A stretch of DNA of 64,000 bases from Trebouxia sp. TZW2008 (taxonomy: Eukaryota; Chlorophyta; Trebouxiophyceae; Trebouxiales; Trebouxiaceae): positions 1-64,000 of the forward strand of contig BDIU01000265.1 of assembly GCA_002118135.1 (NCBI GenBank), given 5' to 3'. Under the pieces are notes generated by a model that saw only the letters and a list, made by a program, of their open reading frames with translations, had not been told where the DNA came from and searched no databases. Positions 34,701 to 46,900 of this stretch are shown in pieces (the first letter of the stretch is position 1; every line of letters starts with the position of its first letter). Made by a program: the position numbers and the translations under genes.

Positions 34701-37700
34701 GGGCATCCCCAGGGCCAGTTGCAGCCACATGGGCAGGGCCATGTGCAGCCACCAGGGCAGGGTTTCCCTGGGGCATTTCTGGCACAGCCCCCAGCCCCAG
34801 GCACTTTGCCCTCTGCCCCCGATCACTCATCTGCAAACAAGGCCGTTGATGCTAGTCAAGCCAGTGCTTCAGCACACCATCCAGCACATGACTTACCTCC
34901 TGCTGCCCACCTTGGTAGTGACACTCACAGACCTCACAGACCTCAGGAGACAGCTTCTGAAGCAGCATCTCAGGCAGCATCTCAGGCAGCTGCAAGCGGT
35001 CAGGCTTTGTCATCAGATGCTGCGCCTGATGCAGCATCTCCTTTCTCACAGGTTGCTCAAACTGAAGCTGCAGTGAATGCTCAAGGTGAAGCAGCTGCAG
35101 TCTTGCCGCAGCATGGCAGACTTGACAGTGCTGCTTCAACAAGCTCTGCTAGAGAAGCTCAAGCTGAAGGTATTGTGCGTGGCTTTGCCTGTCTGTCATC
35201 ACATCAGGCTAGGCAGTATTTGTATGCTGTATGTTCTGATGCATACTTTTGACTTGAGCACAGCTTTGCATTTGCTCAAGCAGCTCCAGTGCCACCGCAG
35301 CATGGCAGGCTTGACAGTGCAGCTTCCACAGGCTCCGCCAGACATGCTGAAGCAGAAGGTGCTGTGCGCTGCTTTGCGTTTGCTCCACACATCATGTATC
35401 ATCAAGCATACACATAAGCTGTCATGCTAAGGGCCAGCAGTATGCTGCAGATGATGGAGTGCTTGCTTGAGCACAGCTTTACAACTGCTCTATGCCATTG
35501 TGTTTGGTACTGTCAATACCGTTGAGATACTAGAGCATTGATAGATGCGCAAACTTGCTGCATGGCAACACCAGATCCTATGAAGCCGTTCTTGACATTA
35601 CATAAACTGGGCGTTAGCAGTGCGATGGGAGCAACAAGGGTTTTGTTTTTAGTGTCAGCACTTGTGGCGACAGGGCTTGGAAGCACATTCTTATGTATGG
35701 TGTCAGTCGTTTCTGGCCTACAACACTTCACCAGGCTGAGAGTTGTCAGTGCTTTCAAGACACCAATTTGGTCACCACGCTGCAGGTCAGAGAAGAAGAT
35801 CTCATGCAGGACCGTCAGGCAGGGGTCAAGACTCCCGTCAAAACAGCTTCCGGCAACCTCAACACCGAGGACAGCAACCCCAAGACTTTTACCAACAGCA
35901 ATGGCTGCAACAGGTACTTCTAGCTGCCTCCACCGCTGCAATTGCCATGATCATTTTCATGCTTACGCTTCATGCTGCTGTTGCTCTTTTCAAAGCTACA
36001 TTTTGTTGTGTATGCATGCGCTATTCACAGAAACAAAGCTCTGAGCTCAAGTGTGAGGCACCCTACATATGCCTTAGACCCAGACTTTGGGCAAGTCATG
36101 TTAAAATGTGTCCAGCAATCTGTATGAGACAGGCTGCCTATGGGACTCACATTACGCAGGCCTATGAGCAGCAGTACCAGCAGTCTGGGCATTGGGAGGG
36201 GCACAGGGGCTGTCCAGTCTACACGTTTTGTCGGCTGGCCCAACCATGCAATCACTCTTCTTCCTGTCTTTTCTCTTCTTCTTCTCATCGTAAAATGCTA
36301 GACATTACAGTCATGAGATCTGTGCAATTCAGGCTTATGAGCAGCAGTACCAGCAGTCTGGGCATTGGGAGGGGGACAGGAGCTATCAGGGGTACCATCC
36401 TGCCTATCAAAGCGGCCATGAAGGTGCCTCAGGTAAAGGTTGCAATTGTATGCTTGTCATGGTGATATGTTCACGTTCCAGACGTTCTTACTGTTCTCTG
36501 AAGTTGTCGACAGACTTGCTGCGGCAGACTGTCGTGTTTCTTCAGCTTGAAAGGGCTTTCTGTAGCCATGCATGATGCTGGCTGTGCCTGTGACTTGATG
36601 CTCTTTGTGGTGCCACCCAAGATCTGCACTCCTGACTATCGAAGTCCAGTCTCTGTTCTGGCGCAGGCAGTGCCTGGTTTCCACCTGAGTATTCAGAGCA
36701 AGCCATGTATGATGCGTCTGGCAGACAGTATCCTGGCTACCCTGACTGGCCTCAGAATCAACAGGTAATGCAACTGGTCCTGTGAGTGCAGCACCTGTAA
36801 GAGTTGCAAACGGTCAAGAGGCGTACTATAGGCGTTGCACTCATGCATTCCATGAAGGTACGGCAGTCTTACCTTCATTGCAAATCTTGAGTCACAGCTC
36901 TTCTTCTTCCTGCAGGCAGGCTACCCCTACGAGGGTCAGTATGTCTATCCCACCCAAGGCCTCCCCCGCCCCAGAGGCAGGGGTCTAAACGCTAGGCAGA
37001 ACCAGTTCAATCAGTACAGTCATCAGCAGCCTGGTGGGATGACTCATAGAGGTTCCCGCCAGCAGCAAGTGTCCCCTCGCATGCTGAACAGTCAGCAACA
37101 GTCTCCTCAGCAGATGCTGAATCAGCAGTACATGGCGCATCAGCATCCTTCGTTCCACCATCTGAGTCATCCTAGTAGTCATCAGGGGAGCCAGCATGGC
37201 AGCCAGCACGTGTCGCCTCAGCACAGCCCAGAGGGAGGTGGCCACCGCTCAATCAGTCAAGACCTGCCAAGGTCAGTGTTGTATCAAAAATGTGCGACGC
37301 AATGTCCTATTGGTAATGTTCAGCTGCACCCCAGCATTGAAGACACTCTCAAGACTGAAGAGGGACTGAAGTTGCAAGCCAACAAAACCATATTGGATGC
37401 TTTGACAAGACTTGTGAGCATGTGCGATTCACAGAGGGCTTGGCACAAGCAATGTTACCAGGACATTGCAGAGCATTTTGACCTGAAGGAGCGGTGGTGT
37501 GCACACGCTCTCTCTCTCTCAGTCCGTTTCATGGTGTACTGGACATGTGATTGGTCCTGCAGGAGTCTATCTCAGTCCTCTGAGCAAGCACAGCCCAGTC
37601 ATCCCCACCCTCAGTCATTCCCTCATGCTGGTCAGACACATTGGCAAAACCATGCAAACGCCCATCCCTACCCCCCTGGCGGCAGCCAAGACCCCCCAGC

Positions 37701-37919
37701 ACCCCCTCAGGCAGCCCACCCAGGCCACCCTGGGGGGATACCCACCTCGGCAGGACCGCGTGAGGGTTTTCCAGCTGCCGCAGGTTTTGGTGGCCTGCAC
37801 CCTGCCATGCAGACACCATTTGCTGCGCAAATGCCCCTTCTACAGGGTCAGCAAGGGCAGTCTGCAGCTGCCCTGCAAGCGCAGCACCAGCAGCAGCTGA
37901 TGTATCAGCAGCATTTGCT

Positions 37920-37967
<48 letters not shown>

Positions 37968-40900
37968 GCAGCAGCACCCATCACAGCTGCAACAGCCTGC
38001 GCCACGGCTGCAATCAGGCTCACAGCAGTCACAAGTGCCCAACCTGGCAGGCCCTCAAGCTGAGGCGCAGTTCCCGTCATTGCCCAGCGCGCAATCACGC
38101 CCACAACAACCTCAGCGGCAATTGCAGCAGCAGCAGCAGCAGCAGCAGAAGGTGCCTGAACAGCCACAGCCTGACAGCAGAACAAGTGGGCGCATGCTGA
38201 GTATGGAGGACGCTGAAGCCCAGATGCAAGGCCAAGGCACAAACACCTCAGTAACAGCCCAACAGCCGGCCGCCACAGCTGTGGCCACAGCTGCGCCCAC
38301 AGGCTCTGGCCAAGGACCACAGCCACCACTGCCTAAGCAAAGTGCTCCGACCCAGCAGCCAAGGCCTATTCCACCTGCACCTCAGGCAGCACCCACAGTT
38401 CAGCAAAGCTCAGCACAAAGGCCAGGTCAACCCGCCACTGCCACAGCCAGAAGTGGCCCAGAGGGTCAGCAAGCCCCTGCGACTGCTTTGCAGCGCCCTG
38501 GTGTAGCGGCTGAGGCAGCCCCTGCGCAGCGTGGCAGCGTGAGCCAGCCCCCCCTGCCTAACCCTACCCCCACCCCCACCCCTGCCCCCACAAGCTGGGC
38601 TGCCAGACTGCAGCAGTCCAGGCCAGCTTCTGCTCAGCCGCCAAGACCTCAGCAGGCACAGCAGCCGGGCCAAATTCAATATCAAAGAGCCGCTGCACCC
38701 CAGCAGGCACAGCAGGCTGCCAGCAGTACTGCACAGCCAGCAGCTCCTCAGGGCGGGCAAGCCACTTCTCAAGCAGCTGATGGTTGGGACACAGAACCTT
38801 CTGAGCCTTTCAAAAACCCTTCGTCTGAAGCTGCTGAGGTAAACTGTTTGGCTTGGCATCAGTCAGGATCTGAACGTGCTCATGCGCCATGATTACCCAT
38901 AGGCACTGAATAGGGTGCTGCAGCAGTCACTGCTGCTTGTCAAGACTTGATGACAAGTACATGTGGCCATGCTGTACATTGCCTGCCCTATGTCACTTGT
39001 TGCCTGTCAATGCCAACAGAGAGCATAGATCTTCATGCCTTGGGCAAAAGTAGGAAAAGTTGGTCTCCGGAAATCTATGTGAAACGTCTGGAAATATTCC
39101 TGTCCTAATGCACACTGATCAGTTCCCTGTACTTCTGCCGGTCCATTTCCCTGATTTGGTCTAGGGCTGCCTCTCTGGACAGAGGCTCCCCTTATGTGGC
39201 CTTAAGGCATAGACTTTTCCCTTTTCTTCTCTTTGTCCTGCTACTTCACACTGATCAGGTCCATTGTTCAACCATTCACGGTGATACTACAGGCAGCCAC
39301 GCTAGGACTGAAAGCCCCCAGCAGCTTGAGCACAGGCGCAGCAATGCCGTCCACCAAGGAGGCAATTCTTGCTCAGCCCTCTGACCCAGCCTCAGGGCAA
39401 GGGCAGCCAGCAGCAGCCCCGGCAGCAGCTGCAGCAACTGCCGGCAAGCCGGCAAGGCCAGCAGTGGCGAAGAGGTCAATGGAAGGTTTGGATGAAGCTG
39501 CGGTCAGGTCCATCAAGGCATTGTGTCAGGTGAGCATGACTGTCCAGCTTGCATCAGTTGTGACCTCTGCTGTGATGTATGCTTTGTGTTATGACAACAG
39601 CAACATGCATGTTACACACATCATTGTCAAACATCTTGATGCGGACTACTGACTGCAACTGATCTGGTCACAAATCTCAGCCTGTGTTACACGTTCAGCC
39701 ACAGGTTACAAATTGAAAAGCAGCACTTGTCTTCCATTCCTTGGGCCTTGGCACAAGACACTCCAGAGCACCTTGATTTCATCCACTCTACTCTGCATGT
39801 CTTCGATATGGTGTTTTGGCTATCTTGTAGCTTTTGTTTGTGGAAAGCTAATCTTCACTCTGTGTTGCATTATGCCATAAAGCAGGCTTTGGTGCTGCAG
39901 ATTGAAACTGCCCATGAGGGGTCAGAGGGGGCCATTCGCCTGCAGCCCAGGGGGCTTAAGAACCATGGCAACCTGTGCTTCATGAACGCCACTCTTCAGG
40001 TCAGTTGCGGATTTCACCAAATGAGCTTGTGCAGTGAAAGTCTCAGCCTACTCAAAGGCAAGCGCCCTCTGCAGATTTGAAACCAGTGTACTCATGTACA
40101 TTATCTTGCAGTCTATCATGCATTGCTCTCATTAGTCTTGTTGCCTGCCTTGCTTTTGCTTCTACTATGAAAAGGTCACATGTCTGTTTGTGACTGTGTT
40201 ACGTAGGCGCTCATGGCTGGAATTTCATTCTGTGTGTTTGTTGGCGCCCTGACGGCAGCTGCACCTGCCCTGTTCTCTGAATACCAGTTTGCTTGCAGAA
40301 AAGATCTTGCATTGCATCATGCATACATGGTGCTGTGTGAAGAGCTCACATGTGCGTTCATATGTGTGTTGTGCAGGCGCTAATGGCTGGATCCTCTTTC
40401 TGTGCTTTTGTGGATGCCCTGAGAGCAGCTACACCTGCCCTGCCCTCTGCAGATCTACCCACTCTGCAAGCCTTCTCCCAACTAGCCAGGTCATTCCCGG
40501 CACAGCCCCAGGCCAGATCTGATGCAGATGTGCCCCAGGGCAGGGATGTTGCCAAACAGTCCCAGAGCAGGGCTGATGGAGAAGCGCCGCAAGCTAGGGC
40601 TTCCTCCAGAGATCCCCAGAGCAGGTTTGTTGCAGAAATGCCTCAGGGCGGGGCCGCCGCAGATGTGCCCCAGGGCAGGGCTGATGAACAAGCACCCCAA
40701 GGCAGGGCAGACGGGGACCAGCCACAGGATGACTCCCCTGCTGAACCATCTGCCACCAATGGCATGACTGCTGAAGAAGACAAACAGGCGCTGACATCAG
40801 CAAGCAGCAAGCCAGCCGCAGCAGGTAGCAAAGATGACCTAGCACCAACCGCTGACACAGAAGCTGAAGCTGAGGCTAAGTCAGGCGCTCAAGCAGATGC

Positions 40901-43900
40901 CGAGTCAGATGGCAAAGCAGCCGCTCAAGCAGATGCCAAGGCAGATGCCATGGCAGATGCTAAGGCAGATGCCAAGGTAGCTGCCAAGGGTAGTAAGCCT
41001 TCCTCAAGGGGGCCGTCATCTGACGGTGGGGTAGAACCCAAGAGCAGCAAACCAGCGCCAAAGGCCGCACCCACTGTCAAGGTGAGTTGACAGTAGTGGT
41101 CAATAGCAGACTTTGTTGGTGCAATGTCTGGAGTGCATCCGTTTTTGGCAGATGCCATAGCCCACATGAAGCGTATGCATGCCATGGAACTGAGTCTGCT
41201 CTTGGTGCGTGTCACGCACATGAGCAGTGTGTCCAACACCAATGCATGCCATGCTGCATGTCTAGCCTTTTCACATCGTAGCTGGCTGTGCTGTGCACGG
41301 CTTTCGGCAGTCAGGACTTGTGCTGCACATCTCTAGCAATGGTGCTGACGTGTGAAATGCACATAGCAGCTACAATCGTAACGCCATCCAGCACAAATGC
41401 TGGGTGTGTCTGACACTGATCTTGAGCTGCCAGTGGTTTGTTCTTCTGAATTCTTAGTGTGTTCCTGGTGACTGCTCAAGGCAGTCAGGTCTTGTGCCGC
41501 ACATCTCTCGCAGAAGTGCTGGAGGGCGCAAGGCTGAGTAACAAACACGGCCATTGCACTTTCTAGCGCACTGCTAGACATGTTTGGCACCAGTCTTGTC
41601 TTGCCAGTGTAGCATCATCATCAATGTCAAGGCTTTGCTGATGGCTGCTCAAGGCACTCAGGACTTGCACCACACATATGAAGTGAAGAAGGCGGCAGGT
41701 CTCGTGTCCATGACAGCAGCAATCATCACGGTGTTCAACCTCAGTGCTAGATGTGTGTGATGCCTGTCTTGTCTCAACAGTGTAGCATCAGCTTGAATGT
41801 CAAGGCTTTGCTGCCTGACAGCAGTCCAGACATGTGCCACGCATCTCTAGCAATTGTGCCGGGAAGTTTCATGCCTGTAATGACTACAATCACTGCACTT
41901 TCAAGCATGACTGCTAGCATTGTCTGGTGCCGGTCTTGTCTCGCCAGTCTAGCATAATCCTCGATGCTCAAGCTTTGCTGCTGACTGCATATGACATTGA
42001 TAGATCAGCTCGGAGCTTCCAACCTGCACATCTGCAAAATGGCATGAATGCTCCCCATGCTGGGTCTTCTTGAGAATGCAGTGTGCACAATGAAAGTAAT
42101 GTTGCGGCTTTGCTGACTTGGATGTGTCGTCTGGAGAGCCAGCTTGGAGCTGACAGGACAGACTGTTGTGCCAGACATGATATACAAGGTCCGTGTCTCT
42201 TGAGTGAAATAACACTGTACAAGTCGTTTTATCGCAAAGCTGACTGCGCATGTATAATTTGCAGGGGCAGTCAGAGCAAGCTGTACCAGTGTGTAAGCTT
42301 ATGTGGCAAAAGCGGTCCTGTAAAACATTTCTCTGGCATTGCTGACTGTGCAAAATTGATTGCAGAGCCAACTAGAGCTGGCAGGGCATCCTGTTGTGCC
42401 GGATAGGATATACAAGATCTATTTTCAGTCATTGAGAGTGATATGGCAACATCAGTATTGTGGCTTTGCTGACTGTACAAGCAAAGAAAGGTACTGTTAT
42501 AGCAATGCTGTGGGACTACTGAATGTGCGGTTGTTGACGCAGACCCAATTAGAGCTGGCAGGGCATCCTGTGGTGCCGGACATGATGTACAAGATTCTGG
42601 ACATCTTCAACCCCAACAATGCTAAGCTCCTGGCGGCCACTGCTGCAGGTATTGTGTCCTGCACTCCATTTTTACATGGTCCCCGTCAGTTTGATGGCTG
42701 CGATCATTTTCATGTGCACTGCTGCACCTCTTCTCATTTGGGTTGCTGTAAATCCGTGGGTTTGGCTTGATAGAGTGTGAAGTCTAGCTGGCAGGATCTG
42801 TTTTTGACTTGATGAACCAAAACTTAGCAATTTGTTCACATGCATGCCCATGTGTTGATACGAAACCTGTGCTGTGAACTCTCACGCCAACATTGCAGGA
42901 GCCTTTCATGCAAACACCAATGTGACCTGCTGCTGTGCAGGTTTGGATCAGCGCCAATGTCTCTGTCTTCTACATTCCAAACATTACAATAGGCTGTCAT
43001 GCTGACAGTGCTCTGGGCCAATGCTACATATGCTGAACCCAAACCCATTTCTGCAGGGCAAGAGCTGACAATGGCCCAGAAGATCAGCCGCGGCATTCAG
43101 AAGGTGGCCAAGCAGCGTGAGCAGGAGGACGCTCAGGAGTTCCTTACCTTCCTTCTGGACTCAGCTCACCAGGAGCTACTCAAGCTCAGAGCCATGTATG
43201 ATACTGAAGGTATGTAGACCCTCATCAGAAACAGAGGATGGCATGAATGTGTAGCATTGTGATCAATGAACAGCAGAAATTTCGTAGCAGGATGACGCTC
43301 AGGAGTTCCTTACCTTGCTTCTGGACTCACCTCGCCAGGAGCTACTCAAGCTCAGAGCCATGTATGACACTGAAGGTATGCACATTGCAACTCTTCTGCC
43401 CAGCAAAGTCAGCTGAACCACGAAGGTTGTGCAAGTCAGCAAGGGAATGTTCTGGACACCACTTCAATCCAAGCCCAGCCTGTGAAATGTTGCGTGCAAG
43501 TGCATAGCAGGCAGACGCTCAGGAGCTCCTCACATCCCGTCTGGCCTGACCTCACCAGGAGCCTCTCAATCTCAGAGCCATGCCTTATGCCTTGTACCAA
43601 AGGTGTGCAAACCAACAGCATGCCGTGCGCACAGTATGCAATCCATGCAGCATACATCAAATGGGATTGCGTCCAATGTCTGCACTTTCCTGCAGTGTAT
43701 TGACCACTGACAGTCTACACATGTGGTACAAGTCCTGGAGGATACTGTGGTGCTGCAGACGCTGCTGCGAGCACGTCCTTTGGCGCGAACTGGGAACCTG
43801 TTGTGCTCAAAGGCAAAAGCAACGTCACAAGAGTTCTGCAATGTGATGCAGTGGATCACTGATGGCTTGGACCAACAAATGCTGAGCTCCATTTGGATTG

Positions 43901-46900
43901 CTGCAGACACTGCTGCCAGCACCTCCTACGACGAGAACTGGGAACACGTTGCACGCAAGGGCAAGAGCAACGTCACAAGGGGTCAAGAAGATGTGCACGG
44001 CGGCAGAACACTGACCAGCCAAATTTTTGGAGGGGCTATGCAGAGCACTGTCAAGGCAGCAAGGGTCAAAGCTAGTGTCACCGTTCAGCCTTTCAATCTG
44101 TTACATCTGGACATTCAAGGCGTGAACAATGTCACTGCGGCGTTGCAGATGCTAACCAAGCCTGAAGACATACATGGTGAGTTTTCAAGGGTGTGTTTCC
44201 TTGTGTGAAACTAGGCACAACTGCGTGCACAGTTCAGGCTGCAAGGGCTAAGGCCAGTGTCACGGTTCAGCCTTTCAATCTGTTACATCTGGACATTCAA
44301 GGCGTGAACAACGTCACTGCGGCGCTGCAGATGCTATCCAAGCCTGAAGACATACATGGTGAGTTTTCCAGGTTGTGTTTCCTTGTGTGAAACTAGGCAC
44401 AACTGCGTGCACAGTTCAGGCTGCAAGGGCTAAGGCCAGTGTCACGGTTCAGCCCTTCAATCTGTTGCATCTGGACAGTCAAGGCATGAACAACATCACT
44501 GCGGCGCTGCAGATGCTGACAAAGCCTGAAGACATACACGATGAGCTTTCGTGCTGATGTCTTGTCATGTCACACTAAGCATAAACAGCAAGCACTGTCA
44601 AGGCTGCAAGGGCTCAGGCCAGGTTCACTGTTCAGCCCTTCAATCTGTTGCATCTGGACATTCAAGGCGTAAAAAATATCACTGCAGCGCTGCAGATGCT
44701 GACCAAGCCTGAAGACATACGCAGTGAGAAACTCTAACGATGTCGAATTTCTGATGATGGTAGATTTGTCTTGTTGTCTTATGGTCTGCACAAATGCATT
44801 ATGCTGTGTGTGGATCAGCATAGCCTGATCAATCTGAGTGCAGCTCTGTGGCAATTCGCTAAGCCTGACGCTGTCCATATTGAGGCCGATTGTGAGATGT
44901 GGCAGTGACTGGACATCTGCACAAGTGTCAATAGTGTATGAAGCTAAAATTGACAGTCCAATATCTGATGGTCGACATCTGCACAAGTGTCAATAGTGTA
45001 TCAAGCTAACCTTGACAGTCCAATATCTCGTGGTCAGCTGTGAAGAAGCTGTCCTATTCCTATACAGCTTGCAATCGGCTGCAAAGCTGCTGTTTGTCAG
45101 TTCATTGCATCATACCATGTGGTGGCAAGTAAGCTGGCACCTGCAAAACCTTGGTTGCAAGGTAGGAAACAAGTGTGCTGACTGGTGTCCTTGTCAAGTA
45201 GGCATTCACGGAACTGCCTTTGACTTATTGTATGTGCATCATTGCTCATGAGGGCTGTCTGCAACTGGGATTGTGCTGGCGTCTGCTGCGCTCTCTGGTT
45301 TTGCTGTTGCTGGCGGTCATGAGCAAAAGCAGACAGCACAAAAGATGCCAGCTCAACCCCACTTGCAGATGCATGTCATCATTCAGCGGCTCCAGAATCT
45401 GATGCTTGTTACGCTGCAAGGGTCTGGTTTGGCGGGAACAGTAGCTCTGCCACCAATTTGCCCAGAGCCTTTGGTGCCGGTACTGACAGACTTGCAGGCA
45501 TCCCAGTATATTGATGTCAACAGCCTTGGTTGACTCAGCTCACCAGCTGAGACCCACAAGCATTTGCTGTTTACATCCCAGGACACAAATGAACAAATTG
45601 CGCTTTGCATCCAGATTACAAGGCCACAGATGAGAGCGTGCCAGTGACAGCCAAGAAGGAGATCAAGCTACTGCGCCTGCCTCGCATTCTGGTGCTGCAC
45701 ATGTGCCGTTTCACCTACACCCAGCGAGGCCTGGACAAGCTGCACAAGGCTGTGCAGTTCCCCATCAAGCTTAAGTAAGCTCCAGCTCATCCCTAAGTGC
45801 ACTAGCTGCTGTCACAGTTGATGCATCAAACTGCCCCACTGTCACAGACGCAGGGGTCCACATGATTGCATTTGTAAGTTGAAACATGCGACGCTTGACT
45901 TTCACGCAGCAAGATCTGGACAAGCTCCATGAGGCCGTGCAGTTCCCCATCAAGCTCAAGTACGCCTATAGTCCTGGCTCAACATTCAGTTGATGGCTTT
46001 GCCAGTCTCATTGCTTGCATTCGCAACTTAAAGCATGTCTCGCTTCATTCACACACAGCGAGGTCTATACAAGCTACACAAGGCTGTGCAATTCCCTATC
46101 AGGCTCAAGTATGCCTATTGTCCTGGCTCAACACTCAATTGATTGTTTGACCTGTCCCAGTGCCGCATGCACTTGTGCTGCACATGTGCTGCTTCAGCAA
46201 GGCCTGTACAAGCTTCACAAGGCTGTGCAGTGCCCCATCAAGCTCAAGTATGCTCACAGTCTTATTTTTGTGCACAGATGACTGTTCTGCCGGTCTTGCT
46301 GCTTGCAATTGAGACATGAAGAATCGAGCTGCTTATGTTATGCCCCAAGGGGGCTGCACAAGGCTGTATGGTGTCTGAAAGCACACATTGAGCCACAGCT
46401 GTCATGCCTTGGTATGCAAGACTAGCTGCTCAATGATACAAGATTTCCTGTGTGAGGACTGCCTATTTCCTGATGCAGCAGTGCCAAGGGGCAGGTGGTG
46501 AGTGTCTGCCACTGATGCAGGCGGCTGTTCAGCTTGTTTAATATGCTGGATCATGCACTAGGATGGATCATGCACGTGCACCAGGATGGATCATGCACTA
46601 GGATGGATCATGCACTAGGATGGATCATGCACGTGCACTAGGATGGTGCACTAGGATGGATCATGCACTAGGATGGATCATGCACTAGGATGAGCTCTGT
46701 TTGACATGCTGGCACAACTTGCAGCATGGTTACAGCTGTTGTGTGAAAATGATGGTTTTCTCAAAAGCTCTCACCATGCTGCAAGTTATGCTAACGTGGC
46801 AAACACAGGTGACTAACAGCTTTGGCACATTCTCCTCGCTGATCCTCCACTGCTATGTGTCCATGGGCTCAAGGCAGCATCAGGGCTGGCAACAGGACTA

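Noticed and set aside
37529..38329. Long minus-strand frame opposite the USP exon 10 (Ala/Val-rich)
   Set aside because: It is the shadow of CAG/CCA-rich coding sequence on the plus strand; poly-Ala from CTG/GCT runs is typical of such artefacts.
31763..38838. Separate eIF4G/LARP-like gene for the Q/P-rich exons
   Set aside because: No MIF4G or La domain is present, and all exon phases run on into the USP domain. Kept as an alternative only.
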